Origin: Proteobacteria bacterium UBA2363 | GTDB lineage: Bacteria > Pseudomonadota > Gammaproteobacteria > Xanthomonadales > UBA2363 | Assembly: GCA_002344355.1 (NCBI GenBank) | Contig: DDTN01000009.1 | Span: 377 to 5,838 of the forward strand | Length of the DNA stretch: 5,462 nt | Direction: 5' to 3' | Shown: positions 1 through 5,462 of the stretch, one piece after another | Layout: each line of letters begins with the position of its first letter | Numbering within the stretch: the first letter of the stretch is position 1 | Translations under genes and position numbers: made by a program | The notes under the pieces: generated by a model | Database searches by the model: none | What the model saw: only the letters and a program-made list of their open reading frames with translations | What the model was told of the DNA's origin: nothing

Positions 1-306
1 CGGCTTCAGCAGGTAGTCGAGCGCGTTGGCCTCGAAGGCACGCACCGCGTGCTGGTCGTAGGCGGTGCAGAACACCACGTGCGGCGCGCGCGGCAGGCGC
101 TCGAGCACGTCGAAGCCGCTGCCGCCGGGCAGCTGGATGTCGAGCAGCAGCAGGTCCGGCTGCAGCCCCGCCACAGCGGCCACCGCCGCCTCGACGTCGT
201 CGGCCTCGCCGACCACGTCGACCTCGGCATGGGCGGCCAGCAGGGTGCGCAGTTCGCCGCGCGCCAGCCGGCTGTCGTCGACCAGCAGGGTACGCAGCCG
301 CCTCAT
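1..306 (-). CDS. Response regulator, receiver domain (probably LytTR family), partial at window edge
   Basis: This is the N-terminal 102 residues of a response regulator that receives phosphate from the kinase encoded immediately upstream. The visible part is a nearly complete CheY-like receiver. It has the acidic pair D10/D11 in LLVDDSRLA, the phosphoacceptor D56 in LLLLDIQLPGGSGFDVL, the switch threonine T81 in FCTAYD, and the conserved lysine K101 in ALDYLLKP. The last codon inside the window is that proline, so the output domain lies beyond position 1. The FEANALDYLLKP ending and the LytS-type partner kinase make a LytTR DNA-binding domain the likely output, but this is inferred and not seen. 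The ATG (304-306) overlaps the kinase stop as ATGA, and no Shine-Dalgarno sequence precedes it, so translation is probably coupled to the kinase. A cytoplasmic transcription regulator is expected. Confidence 0.93.
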   Translation of the reverse strand, partial: MRRLRTLLVDDSRLARGELRTLLAAHAEVDVVGEADDVEAAVAAVAGLQPDLLLLDIQLPGGSGFDVLERLPRAPHVVFCTAYDQHAVRAFEANALDYLLKP

Positions 307-1403
307 GCCGGCAGCGCCAGTTCGGCGCGGACCCGTCCGGGCTGCGGCGACCACAGCCGGAAGCGCGCCGCCGGTCCCAGCCCGGCGATCCGCGTCCGCA
401 GCCAGGCCAGGCCGACGCCGCCGGTGGGCGAGGGCTCGGGGGCAGCGTCGTCGGAAGGGTCCAGGTGCCCCGGGTTCTCCACCGTCAGGTGCAGGCCGCC
501 CGCCTCGCCGCGGCGCGCGGCGACCTCCAGCAGCCCGCCGCCCGGCGTGCGCGCGACGCCGTGCTTGATCGCGTTCTCGACCAGCAGCTGCAGGAACATC
601 GGCGGCAGCTCGAAGCCGGCCATTGCCGGATCGAGCCGGGCGTCGACTTGCAGGCGCTGCTCGAAATGCACCGCCTCGACGGCCAGGTAGTCCTGCATCA
701 CGGCCCACTCCTCGGCCAGGGTCACGCGCTCGCGCTGGCTGTGCTGCAGGGCGTGGCGCAGGGTGTTGGACAGGCGGGTGACCAGCTCGCGGGCGCGCGC
801 CGGATCCTCGTTGATGAGGGCGCGCACGTTGTTGAGGGCGTTGAACACGAAGTGCGGGTTCAGGCGGGCGCGCAGCAGGTCCAGCTCCAGCCGGCGCCGC
901 TCGGCCTCGGCCTGCAGCCGGCCCAGGGATTCCCGCCGGGACTGCCGCTGCGCCGCCTGGCCCGCCCAGACCGCGGTCCACAGCAGCAGCATGACCGCGG
1001 TGTTGAACCAGTACACGGCGATCGCGCCCGGGCCGTAGCCGGCGGCCTGGGCCGGCATGCGCAGCCAGCCCAGCGTCAGGCCGGTGGCCAGGGCCAGGTG
1101 GATGAGCGCCTGGATCGCCGCCGCCAGCACGGCGACGACCAGGATCAGGCGCCACGCCAGGGCCAGCGGCGGCAGGGTCAGCCAGCCACGGCGCAGCACC
1201 ACGGCACGTGTCGCCTCGGCGCCGGCCCACAGGCCGGCAGAGAGCACCACGGCGATCGCCACCAGCCCGGAATGGAGCCCGGCATTGGCGGTGAACAGCC
1301 AGACGCTCAACGCCCCGAAACCGCCCCAGATGACGGCATGGGCGAGCTGGCGCGGCAGGTGCCCGCGCCAGCCCGGTGCCGCGACGGCGACCTGGGTGGT
1401 CAC
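303..1403 (-). CDS. LytS/AlgZ-type membrane sensor histidine kinase
   Basis: This 366-residue sensor kinase of the His_kinase (LytS/YehU/AlgZ) family should autophosphorylate on a histidine and pass phosphate to the regulator encoded next. Four hydrophobic segments (about residues 18-38, 44-64, 84-108 and 126-148) form a compact membrane domain without a recognisable ligand-binding fold. A charged helix (about 150-180) leads to the family signature LNPHFVFNALNNVRAL, in which H184 is the phosphorylation site. The ATPase domain follows, with N box LVENAIKHG (N277) and glycine box TGGVGLAWLRTRI (327-339). The usual D-N-G box reads VENPG (308-312), and the lid between it and the glycine box is short and rich in Pro, Ser and Asp. 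The start is GTG (1401-1403), overlapping the hydrolase TGA as GTGA. No ribosome binding site is visible, which fits translational coupling. The signal sensed is unknown; cell-envelope or hydrolase-derived cues are speculation. Confidence 0.95.
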   Translation of the reverse strand: MTTQVAVAAPGWRGHLPRQLAHAVIWGGFGALSVWLFTANAGLHSGLVAIAVVLSAGLWAGAEATRAVVLRRGWLTLPPLALAWRLILVVAVLAAAIQALIHLALATGLTLGWLRMPAQAAGYGPGAIAVYWFNTAVMLLLWTAVWAGQAAQRQSRRESLGRLQAEAERRRLELDLLRARLNPHFVFNALNNVRALINEDPARARELVTRLSNTLRHALQHSQRERVTLAEEWAVMQDYLAVEAVHFEQRLQVDARLDPAMAGFELPPMFLQLLVENAIKHGVARTPGGGLLEVAARRGEAGGLHLTVENPGHLDPSDDAAPEPSPTGGVGLAWLRTRIAGLGPAARFRLWSPQPGRVRAELALPA

Positions 1404-2302
1404 TTCAGCAGGTGGCTGCGGGCGTTGCCGAGCAGCCAGTCGAGGTCGTCGAACATGAGGAAATGGTAGCCGGCCTCGCTCATCTCGATGCGCACCCCGG
1501 GCAGCGTGGCGTACTGCGCCTCGAAGATGCCGCGCGTGCTGTCCAGCGTCGAGCCCATCGGCGCGTAGGCCGCCCAGGCGCCCAGCACCAGGGTCGGGCT
1601 GCGCACCTGGTCGAGCTGCGGACGCAGATCGGTGCTGAACATGTCGAACATCGCGCGGGTGGTGGTCTCGCGGTCGCTGGCGCCGGTCCAGTCCTGGATG
1701 CGCGCGGTGCGCGCCGCATCGTTGCTCATGCCCATGCCGGCCTGGGCGCGCGCCTGCACGGCGTAGTCCTCGTCGGTCTGCGCGCGCATGCCGGCGCGCA
1801 TCGACTCGGCCATCGGCCGCATGGTCTGCGCGGTCGCCTGGGCGTTCATCGCCGCCGGGAAGAACGGCAGCGAGTCGACGATCAGCAGCGGGCCCACCGA
1901 GGCCGGCGACTCGATCGCCATCATCAGCGCCAGTACCCCGCCCAGGCTGTGGCCGGCCACGGCCGGCTTGTCCAGCCCGGCGTGCGCCACGTAGGCGAGC
2001 AGGCGATCGCGCATCGGCTGCAGGAAGCCGGTCTCGTCGCTGGCGTCGGCCAGGGCTGCGTGCCCGGCGAAGCCCGGCAACTGGACGAGGTGGCAGGCGA
2101 CACCGTCGGCCTGAAGGGCGGCACAGGTGTCGTCCCAGACCGAAGCCGGGGAGTTCAGGCCGGGGATCATCAGGACCGGGCGGCCCTCGCCGCGGACCTC
2201 GACCGCCAGACCCTGGAAATCCCGGGGAGCGGCGACGGTCGGTCCGGACAGGGCCAGGCCCAGGGCGAGGGCGGCGATGCGGGCGGTGCGGTGGTGCTTC
2301 AT
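1400..2302 (-). CDS. Exported alpha/beta hydrolase
   Basis: This 300-residue alpha/beta-fold serine hydrolase has an unknown substrate (ester, lactone or amide). The N-terminus (MKHHRTARIAALALGLALSG) is a standard Sec signal peptide with a likely cut after VAA at residue 25. The enzyme is therefore probably periplasmic or secreted; there is no lipobox. The fold begins at about residue 30. The oxyanion turn is IPGLNSPASVWDD (46-58), the nucleophile elbow is GHSLGG with S119, and the catalytic histidine is probably H280 in GYHFLMFDD. The acid is less clear: D143 in IVDSLPFF, after the next strand, or D254. C60 and C70 could form a disulfide. A methionine-rich helical cap lies at about 150-195. 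The frame stays open far upstream, so the start rests on the signal peptide and on GGAG at 2309-2312, six bases before the ATG. It is the first gene of a three-gene chain with the kinase and regulator. Family assignment is secure; function is not. Confidence 0.94.
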   Translation of the reverse strand: MKHHRTARIAALALGLALSGPTVAAPRDFQGLAVEVRGEGRPVLMIPGLNSPASVWDDTCAALQADGVACHLVQLPGFAGHAALADASDETGFLQPMRDRLLAYVAHAGLDKPAVAGHSLGGVLALMMAIESPASVGPLLIVDSLPFFPAAMNAQATAQTMRPMAESMRAGMRAQTDEDYAVQARAQAGMGMSNDAARTARIQDWTGASDRETTTRAMFDMFSTDLRPQLDQVRSPTLVLGAWAAYAPMGSTLDSTRGIFEAQYATLPGVRIEMSEAGYHFLMFDDLDWLLGNARSHLLK

Positions 2303-2308
2303 GGTCGG

Positions 2309-2312
2309 CTCC
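2309..2312 (-). promoter_or_regulatory. Ribosome binding site of the hydrolase
   Basis: On the minus strand this reads GGAG, six bases before the ATG at 2300-2302. It is the only Shine-Dalgarno sequence I could find in the left group. The kinase and regulator junctions lack one, which supports translation initiating here and being carried through the overlaps. It also fixes the hydrolase start within a frame that remains open far upstream. Confidence 0.7.
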
Positions 2313-2432
2313 AGCTTGACGGGGTGCGCCCAGTGTCCCTGGCCCGTACCCGGGAAGGGGGCGAAACTACACGAGCGGTCGCCGGGACGGGACGGGCGGC
2401 ACGCCCGCGCGGGCGAGCGGCGGCGCACCGAC

Positions 2433-2449
2433 CACCGGCGGCGCCGGTG
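2433..2449. repeat. Perfect GC-rich hairpin, 8+8 around one base
   Basis: The sequence is CACCGGCG, one G, then CGCCGGTG, a perfect inverted repeat. It lies about 130 bases upstream of the hydrolase start and would fold in the leader of a minus-strand transcript if that begins further right. No T-run follows on either strand, so it is not a standard intrinsic terminator. Several shorter palindromes lie nearby, and in such GC-rich DNA some are expected by chance. Confidence 0.5.
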
Positions 2450-2514
2450 CTGCGGCAGGCCGCCGCCTGGAAGGGCCCGGACGTGCCCGCGGGTGGGCGC
2501 CGCCCCCGCGCGGA

Positions 2515-2531
2515 TCGTTACCCTGTAACGA
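2515..2531. promoter_or_regulatory. Operator-like inverted repeat TCGTTAC-CCT-GTAACGA
   Basis: This perfect palindrome has two 7-base arms around a 3-base spacer. It contains AT-rich half-site cores in otherwise extremely GC-rich DNA, which argues against chance. Its size and symmetry fit a dimeric regulator of the TetR or similar helix-turn-helix type. It is centred about 46 bases upstream of the TACAAT element for the peptidase and about 220 bases upstream of the hydrolase start, so it could act on either direction. The regulator is not encoded in this window unless it is the partial response regulator, whose usual LytTR targets are direct repeats rather than palindromes. Confidence 0.5.
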
Positions 2532-2560
2532 ACTGGCCGCGATCGGGGGTTTGCCCCGGC

Positions 2561-2580
2561 GGCCCGCCTACAATCGGGCC
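2561..2580. repeat. Inverted repeat enclosing the -10 candidate
   Basis: GGCCCG (2561-2566) and CGGGCC (2575-2580) are perfect complements separated by eight bases that contain the TACAAT box. This could be an operator overlapping the promoter, or coincidence in GC-rich DNA. Confidence 0.4.
2569..2574 (+). promoter_or_regulatory. Candidate -10 box TACAAT of the peptidase-patatin operon
   Basis: TACAAT matches the sigma-70 -10 consensus at five of six bases, and CCTACAAT is a style I associate with xanthomonad promoters. Transcription would begin near 2581, giving a leader of about 80 bases before the peptidase ATG. The -35 is poor: with a 17-base spacer it would fall on a G-run at 2546-2551, while the nearby TTGCCC (2551-2556) is only 12 bases from the -10. 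The promoter is therefore either weak or activator-dependent. Confidence 0.5.
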
Positions 2581-2653
2581 ACCACCCGTTCCATTTCCGT
2601 CCGTCCCCGTCGACGTCCCTGCCGGGCGCCTGCCGGGCCGGACGCCAGACCAC

Positions 2654-2659
2654 GAGGGA
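2654..2659 (+). promoter_or_regulatory. Ribosome binding site of the peptidase
   Basis: GAGGGA lies three bases before the ATG, with its GAGG core five bases before it. This supports the start at 2663 despite the same frame being open for more than a kilobase upstream; the lipoprotein signal that begins at this ATG agrees. Confidence 0.75.
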
Positions 2660-2662
2660 TCC

Positions 2663-4417
2663 ATGCGCCTTTCCATTCTTGCCTGCGCCCTTGCCGCCGG
2701 CCTGCTCGCCGGCTGCCAGCGCGAACAGACGCCCACCACGCCCGAGGCCCCGCCCACCCCGGCCGACAGCGCCGCCACCGCCGCCGGCAGCCCGCCGGAG
2801 GCCATCCCCGGCGTCGTCGAGCACGACTTCGACGCCGCCATCCGCGCCGAGGACTTCAGCGCCCACGTGCAGTCGCTCGCCTCCGACGAATTCGAGGGCC
2901 GCGGCCCGGGCACCGTCGGCGAGCGCCGCACCACCGCCTACCTGGTCCAGCAGCTCGAGCGCCTGGGCGCCCGTCCCGGCAACGGCGACAGCTGGTTCCA
3001 GGCGGTCCCGATGGTGGAGATCACCGGCAGCCCGGAGACCACCCTGGACATCCGCTTCGCCGACGGCAGCAGCCAGACCCTGGCCTATGGCGAGGACATG
3101 GTGGTCGGCAGCCGGCAGACCGTGCCGGAGGCGCGCATCGAGGCCAGCGAGCTGGTCTTCGTCGGCTACGGCATCAACGCCCCCGAACAGGGCTGGAACG
3201 ACTACGAGGGCCTCGACGTCAAGGGCAAGACCGTGGTCGTGCTGATCAACGACCCCGGCTTCGCCACCCAGGACCCGGCCCTGTTCCGCGGCAACGCGAT
3301 GACCTACTACGGCCGCTGGACCTACAAGTACGAGGAGGCCGCCCGCCAGGGCGCCGCCGCCGCCCTGATCATCCACGAGACCGCGGCCGCCTCCTACGGC
3401 TGGGACGTGGTGTTCAACAGCTGGTCCGGGCCGCAGTACGACCTGCCGTCCTCGGTCGACCCCTCGCCCAAGCTGCAGGTGCAGGGCTGGATCAGCGGTC
3501 CGGCCGCCGAACGCCTCTTCAGCGCCGCCGGCCAGGACCTGCCGGCCCTGGTCGAGGCCGCCAAGCAGCGCGGCTTCAAGTCCGTGCCGCTGGCCGGCGC
3601 GAACGTCTCGACGACGATCAAGAACCAGATCCGCGAGTCCAGCTCCAACAACGTGATCGGCCTGATCGAGGGCAGCGAGCGGCCCGACGAATACGTGCTG
3701 TACATGGCGCACTGGGACCACCTGGGGCGCAGCTTCTCCTCGCCCGGCGGCGACGGCGACGGCATCTACAACGGTGCCGTCGACAACGCCTCGGGCGTGG
3801 CCGGCGTGCTGGAGATCGGGGGCGCCTTCGCGGCCATGCAGCAGCGGCCGAAGCGCTCCGTGATCCTGCTGCTGGTGACGCTGGAGGAATCCGGCCTGCT
3901 CGGCTCGCGTTACTACACCGAGAACCCGGTGTTCCCGCTGGAGCGCACCGCGGCGGCGATCAACCTCGACGCGATGAGCGTGATCGGCCCCAGCCGCGAC
4001 ATGACCGTGGTCGGCTACGGCAACTCCAGCCTGGACGACACGCTGCGCGAGTCGCTGGTCCCGCAGCAACGCGAGCCGCGCCCGGAGCCGACTCCGGAGA
4101 ACGGCTTCTACTTCCGCTCCGACCACTTCAACTTCGCCAAGAAGGGCGTGCCGGCGCTGTACGCCAAGGGCGGCCCGGACCACGTCGAGAAGGGCGTCGA
4201 ACATGGCCAGGCGATGGCGGCCGAGTACAACCGGCTGCGCTACCACAAGCCCGCCGACGAGTTCGATCCGTCCTGGGACCTGCGCGGCGTGGTCCAGGAC
4301 CTCGAGGCGCTGTTCGAGGTCGGCCGGCGCATCGCCGATGGCACGGACTGGCCGGCCTGGTCGGCGGAGAGCGAATTCCGCGCCGCGGGCGAGATCCTGG
4401 CCGGCCAGCGCCAGTGA
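2663..4417 (+). CDS. Lipoprotein M28-family zinc aminopeptidase with PA domain
   Basis: This 584-residue metallopeptidase probably removes N-terminal residues from peptides in the periplasm or at the cell surface. The lipobox LLAGC places the lipidated cysteine at C18; Q19 in the next position favours the outer membrane. A Pro/Ala/Thr-rich tether runs to about residue 50. A PA domain (about 160-320) is inserted ahead of the catalytic core, where it usually shapes substrate access. The co-catalytic two-zinc M28 site is complete: H350 and D352 in AHWDHLG, bridging D374 in AVDNASG, general base E408 and ligand E409 in TLEESGLLGS, D436 in NLDAM, and last ligand H528 in YHKPADEF. The conserved SDHFNF (486-491) is also present. 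The length is normal for PA-containing M28 enzymes, and nothing is truncated. The patatin gene follows in the same operon. Substrate preference cannot be read from the sequence. Confidence 0.96.
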   Translation: MRLSILACALAAGLLAGCQREQTPTTPEAPPTPADSAATAAGSPPEAIPGVVEHDFDAAIRAEDFSAHVQSLASDEFEGRGPGTVGERRTTAYLVQQLERLGARPGNGDSWFQAVPMVEITGSPETTLDIRFADGSSQTLAYGEDMVVGSRQTVPEARIEASELVFVGYGINAPEQGWNDYEGLDVKGKTVVVLINDPGFATQDPALFRGNAMTYYGRWTYKYEEAARQGAAAALIIHETAAASYGWDVVFNSWSGPQYDLPSSVDPSPKLQVQGWISGPAAERLFSAAGQDLPALVEAAKQRGFKSVPLAGANVSTTIKNQIRESSSNNVIGLIEGSERPDEYVLYMAHWDHLGRSFSSPGGDGDGIYNGAVDNASGVAGVLEIGGAFAAMQQRPKRSVILLLVTLEESGLLGSRYYTENPVFPLERTAAAINLDAMSVIGPSRDMTVVGYGNSSLDDTLRESLVPQQREPRPEPTPENGFYFRSDHFNFAKKGVPALYAKGGPDHVEKGVEHGQAMAAEYNRLRYHKPADEFDPSWDLRGVVQDLEALFEVGRRIADGTDWPAWSAESEFRAAGEILAGQRQ

Positions 4418-4432
4418 CCGTGCGGCAGTGCC

Positions 4433-5413
4433 GTGGCGGGACCTGATCCCGCCCTGGCGGCTCCCGGAGGCGCGCGCGAGCGCGCGCCCTCCGTCTCGCT
4501 CGTGCTGGGCTCGGGCGGTGCCCGCGGCTATGCCCACATCGGCGCCATCGAGGCCATCGAGGCCGCCGGCCTGCGCATCGCCGCGATCACCGGCAGCTCG
4601 ATGGGTGCCCTGGTCGGCGGCATCCATGCCGCCGGCCGCCTCGACGCCTACCGCGACTGGGCGCTGGCCCTGACCCGCTTCGACGTGCTGCGCCTGGTCG
4701 ATATCGGCCTGTCCGGAGGCGGCTTCATCAAGGGCGAGCGGATCATGGCGGTGCTGCGCGAGCTGGTCGGCGACCTCGACATCGAGGACCTGCCGGTGCC
4801 GTTCACCGCGGTCGCCGCCGACCTCGATGCCGGTCGCGAGGTCTGGTTCCGGCGCGGCCCGCTGTTCGATGCGATCCGCGCCTCGATCGCCATCCCCACC
4901 GTGTTCCGGCCGGTGAGCTGGCACGGGCGCACCCTGGTCGACGGCGGCCTGCTCAACCCGGTGCCGGTGTCGGCCACGCTGGGCGACCAGACCGAGTTCA
5001 CCATCGCGGTCGACGTCAATGCGGCACCCGGGCCGCGCGGCCCCGAGCGCGTCGCCAGCACCGCAGGCGCCGGCACGCCGGCAGACGCCGACGCCGCGGA
5101 CACCGACAACGGTCGCCTGGCCTCCCTGCGCCAGCGCATCTCCCGCTTCGTGGACGAACTGCTGCCCGGCGGCAACGGCCCACCGCCCGAATCGGCCGTC
5201 GAGCCGGGCAAGCTGGAACTGACCGCGCGCTCCCTGGACGTGGTCCAGGCGACGCTGACCCGCTACAAGCTGGCCGCGCAGCCCCCGGACCTGCTGATCC
5301 GGGTGCCCCGCGATGCCTGCACGTTCTACGAGTTCGACTGCGCGCGGAAACTCATCGGGCTCGGTCGCGAACGGGCCGAGGCGGCACTGGCGGAGTGGTT
5401 GGCGGACAGTTGA
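4433..5413 (+). CDS. Patatin-like phospholipase / esterase, RssA-like
   Basis: This 326-residue patatin-fold hydrolase is expected to cleave acyl esters of lipids with a Ser-Asp dyad. The oxyanion loop is GSGGARGYAHIG (26-37), the nucleophile elbow is GSSMG with S56, and the dyad aspartate is D170 in LVDGGLLNPVPV. SIAIPTVFRPV (151-161) is also typical of bacterial patatins. The core resembles RssA-type proteins. Residues about 197-262 form a Pro/Ala/Asp-rich, probably flexible insertion before a C-terminal helical part with two cysteines (C296, C303). There is no signal peptide or membrane helix, so it is probably cytoplasmic or peripheral. The start is GTG at 4433, 15 bases after the peptidase TGA and in the same frame. 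No ATG lies between them, and the next in-frame GTG (4502) would remove part of the first strand. No clear Shine-Dalgarno sequence is present, so initiation may depend on ribosomes finishing the peptidase. Function is confident; the exact start is less so. Confidence 0.94.
   Translation: MAGPDPALAAPGGARERAPSVSLVLGSGGARGYAHIGAIEAIEAAGLRIAAITGSSMGALVGGIHAAGRLDAYRDWALALTRFDVLRLVDIGLSGGGFIKGERIMAVLRELVGDLDIEDLPVPFTAVAADLDAGREVWFRRGPLFDAIRASIAIPTVFRPVSWHGRTLVDGGLLNPVPVSATLGDQTEFTIAVDVNAAPGPRGPERVASTAGAGTPADADAADTDNGRLASLRQRISRFVDELLPGGNGPPPESAVEPGKLELTARSLDVVQATLTRYKLAAQPPDLLIRVPRDACTFYEFDCARKLIGLGRERAEAALAEWLADS
4435..4453 (+). repeat. Hairpin at the peptidase/patatin junction
   Basis: GGCGGGA and TCCCGCC form a perfect 7-base stem with a 5-base loop. 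The stem begins on the last base of the proposed patatin GTG start. No T-run follows, so it is not a classical terminator. It could lower initiation on the patatin or stabilise the upstream mRNA. Confidence 0.55.
4466..4492 (+). repeat. Strong hairpin in the patatin N-terminal codons
   Basis: GGAGG followed by CGCGCG pairs with CGCGCG and CCTCC across a CGAG loop, leaving a single bulged C at 4487: 11 base pairs, nearly all G-C. It falls in codons 12-20 of the patatin, ahead of the conserved core. It would make this part of the mRNA very structured and could slow early elongation. Confidence 0.5.
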
Positions 5414-5438
5414 TCGGCGGCAAGGGGACCTGAGACCA

Positions 5439-5462
5439 GGGAACGGGGAACGGGGAACGGGG
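5439..5462 (+). repeat. GGGGAAC heptamer tandem repeat, runs off the window
   Basis: GGGAAC (5439-5444) is followed by two GGGGAAC units (5445-5451 and 5452-5458) and a further GGGG (5459-5462), where the window ends. Four G-runs of three or four separated by three-base AAC loops meet the usual G-quadruplex pattern. It starts 26 bases after the patatin stop; the bases between (5414-5438) hold no gene and no terminator-like hairpin. The copy number is unknown. Confidence 0.85.

Larger units (their letters stand above)
2303..2662. other. Divergent intergenic region, no gene
   Basis: These 360 bases separate the hydrolase and peptidase starts. I see no credible gene: open frames here are GC-driven, and none has a ribosome binding site with a protein-like start. 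The half nearer the peptidase holds the operator-like palindrome, the TACAAT element with its flanking inverted repeat, and the peptidase leader. The stretch from about 2380 to 2515 is extremely GC-rich and rich in small perfect hairpins, including 2393-2407, the 12-base palindrome at 2403-2414, and 2433-2449. No convincing promoter for the minus-strand operon is visible. The only AT-richer patch is 2363-2371, which reads TGTAGTTTC on the minus strand, without a recognisable -35 partner. Confidence 0.8.

Noticed and set aside
465..1469. Plus-strand open frame of 334 codons opposite the kinase
   Set aside because: It is Gln/Arg/Gly/His-rich with no recognisable domain; the minus-strand kinase with all its motifs explains this DNA.
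2363..2371. Possible minus-strand -10 element (TGTAGTTTC) for the hydrolase operon
   Set aside because: It is the only AT-richer patch upstream of the hydrolase, but the -35 position is plain G/C and the match is weak, so I do not call a promoter.
2393..2414. Small GC palindromes considered as an intrinsic terminator or a repeat family
   Set aside because: There is no T-run on either strand, and short G/C palindromes are expected by chance in such DNA.
1376..2662. Plus-strand upstream extension of the peptidase frame
   Set aside because: It runs antisense to the hydrolase with biased composition. The ribosome binding site and lipoprotein signal at 2663 give the real start.
2551..4446. Plus-strand 631-codon frame overlapping the peptidase
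   Set aside because: It is an Arg/Pro/Gly-rich shadow of the peptidase gene in another frame; the peptidase has an intact zinc site.
1400..4924. Minus-strand frame open for 1174 codons, antisense to the peptidase and part of the patatin
   Set aside because: Only its last 300 codons (the hydrolase) look like a protein. The rest is low-complexity Gly/Ala/Arg/Asp/His translation opposite well-conserved enzyme genes, the usual effect of high G+C removing stop codons.
5414..5438. Terminator after the patatin
   Set aside because: No stem-loop followed by a T-run is visible before the heptamer repeat begins.

Overview
The window is very GC-rich, with G/C at most third codon positions. It carries five protein-coding genes in two divergent groups around a 360-base intergenic region. 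Base composition, the TACAAT-type promoter element, the GGGGAAC heptamer repeats and the protein types together suggest a gammaproteobacterium of the Xanthomonadaceae (Lysobacter/Luteimonas-like). That placement is an inference from style; no marker gene is present.

Left group (minus strand, transcribed from about 2302 down past position 1): an exported alpha/beta hydrolase (1400-2302), a LytS/AlgZ-type membrane histidine kinase (303-1403) and the receiver domain of a response regulator (1-306, cut by the window edge). Both junctions are 4-base stop/start overlaps (GTGA and ATGA), and neither downstream gene has a visible Shine-Dalgarno sequence. The three proteins are therefore almost certainly made from one translationally coupled mRNA. 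The kinase has four predicted membrane helices and no recognisable ligand domain. The regulator is probably of the LytTR class, but its DNA-binding domain lies outside the window.

Intergenic region 2303-2662: no gene. It holds a perfect 7+7 inverted repeat (2515-2531) that looks like a repressor operator, a TACAAT -10 candidate for the rightward group (2569-2574) enclosed by a second perfect inverted repeat, several GC-rich hairpins, and ribosome binding sites for the two divergent first genes.

Right group (plus strand): a lipoprotein M28 zinc aminopeptidase with a PA domain (2663-4417), followed after 15 bases, in the same reading frame, by an RssA-like patatin phospholipase/esterase (4433-5413) that starts at GTG with no clear ribosome binding site and lies among strong hairpins. 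The window ends inside a G-rich heptamer array (5439-5462) that fits a G-quadruplex motif.

Overall this is mostly ordinary chromosomal content. The points most worth following are the hydrolase/two-component coupling, the operator-like palindromes between the divergent groups, the hairpin-rich peptidase/patatin junction and the terminal G-rich repeats. I see no mobile element, CRISPR array, tRNA or rRNA.
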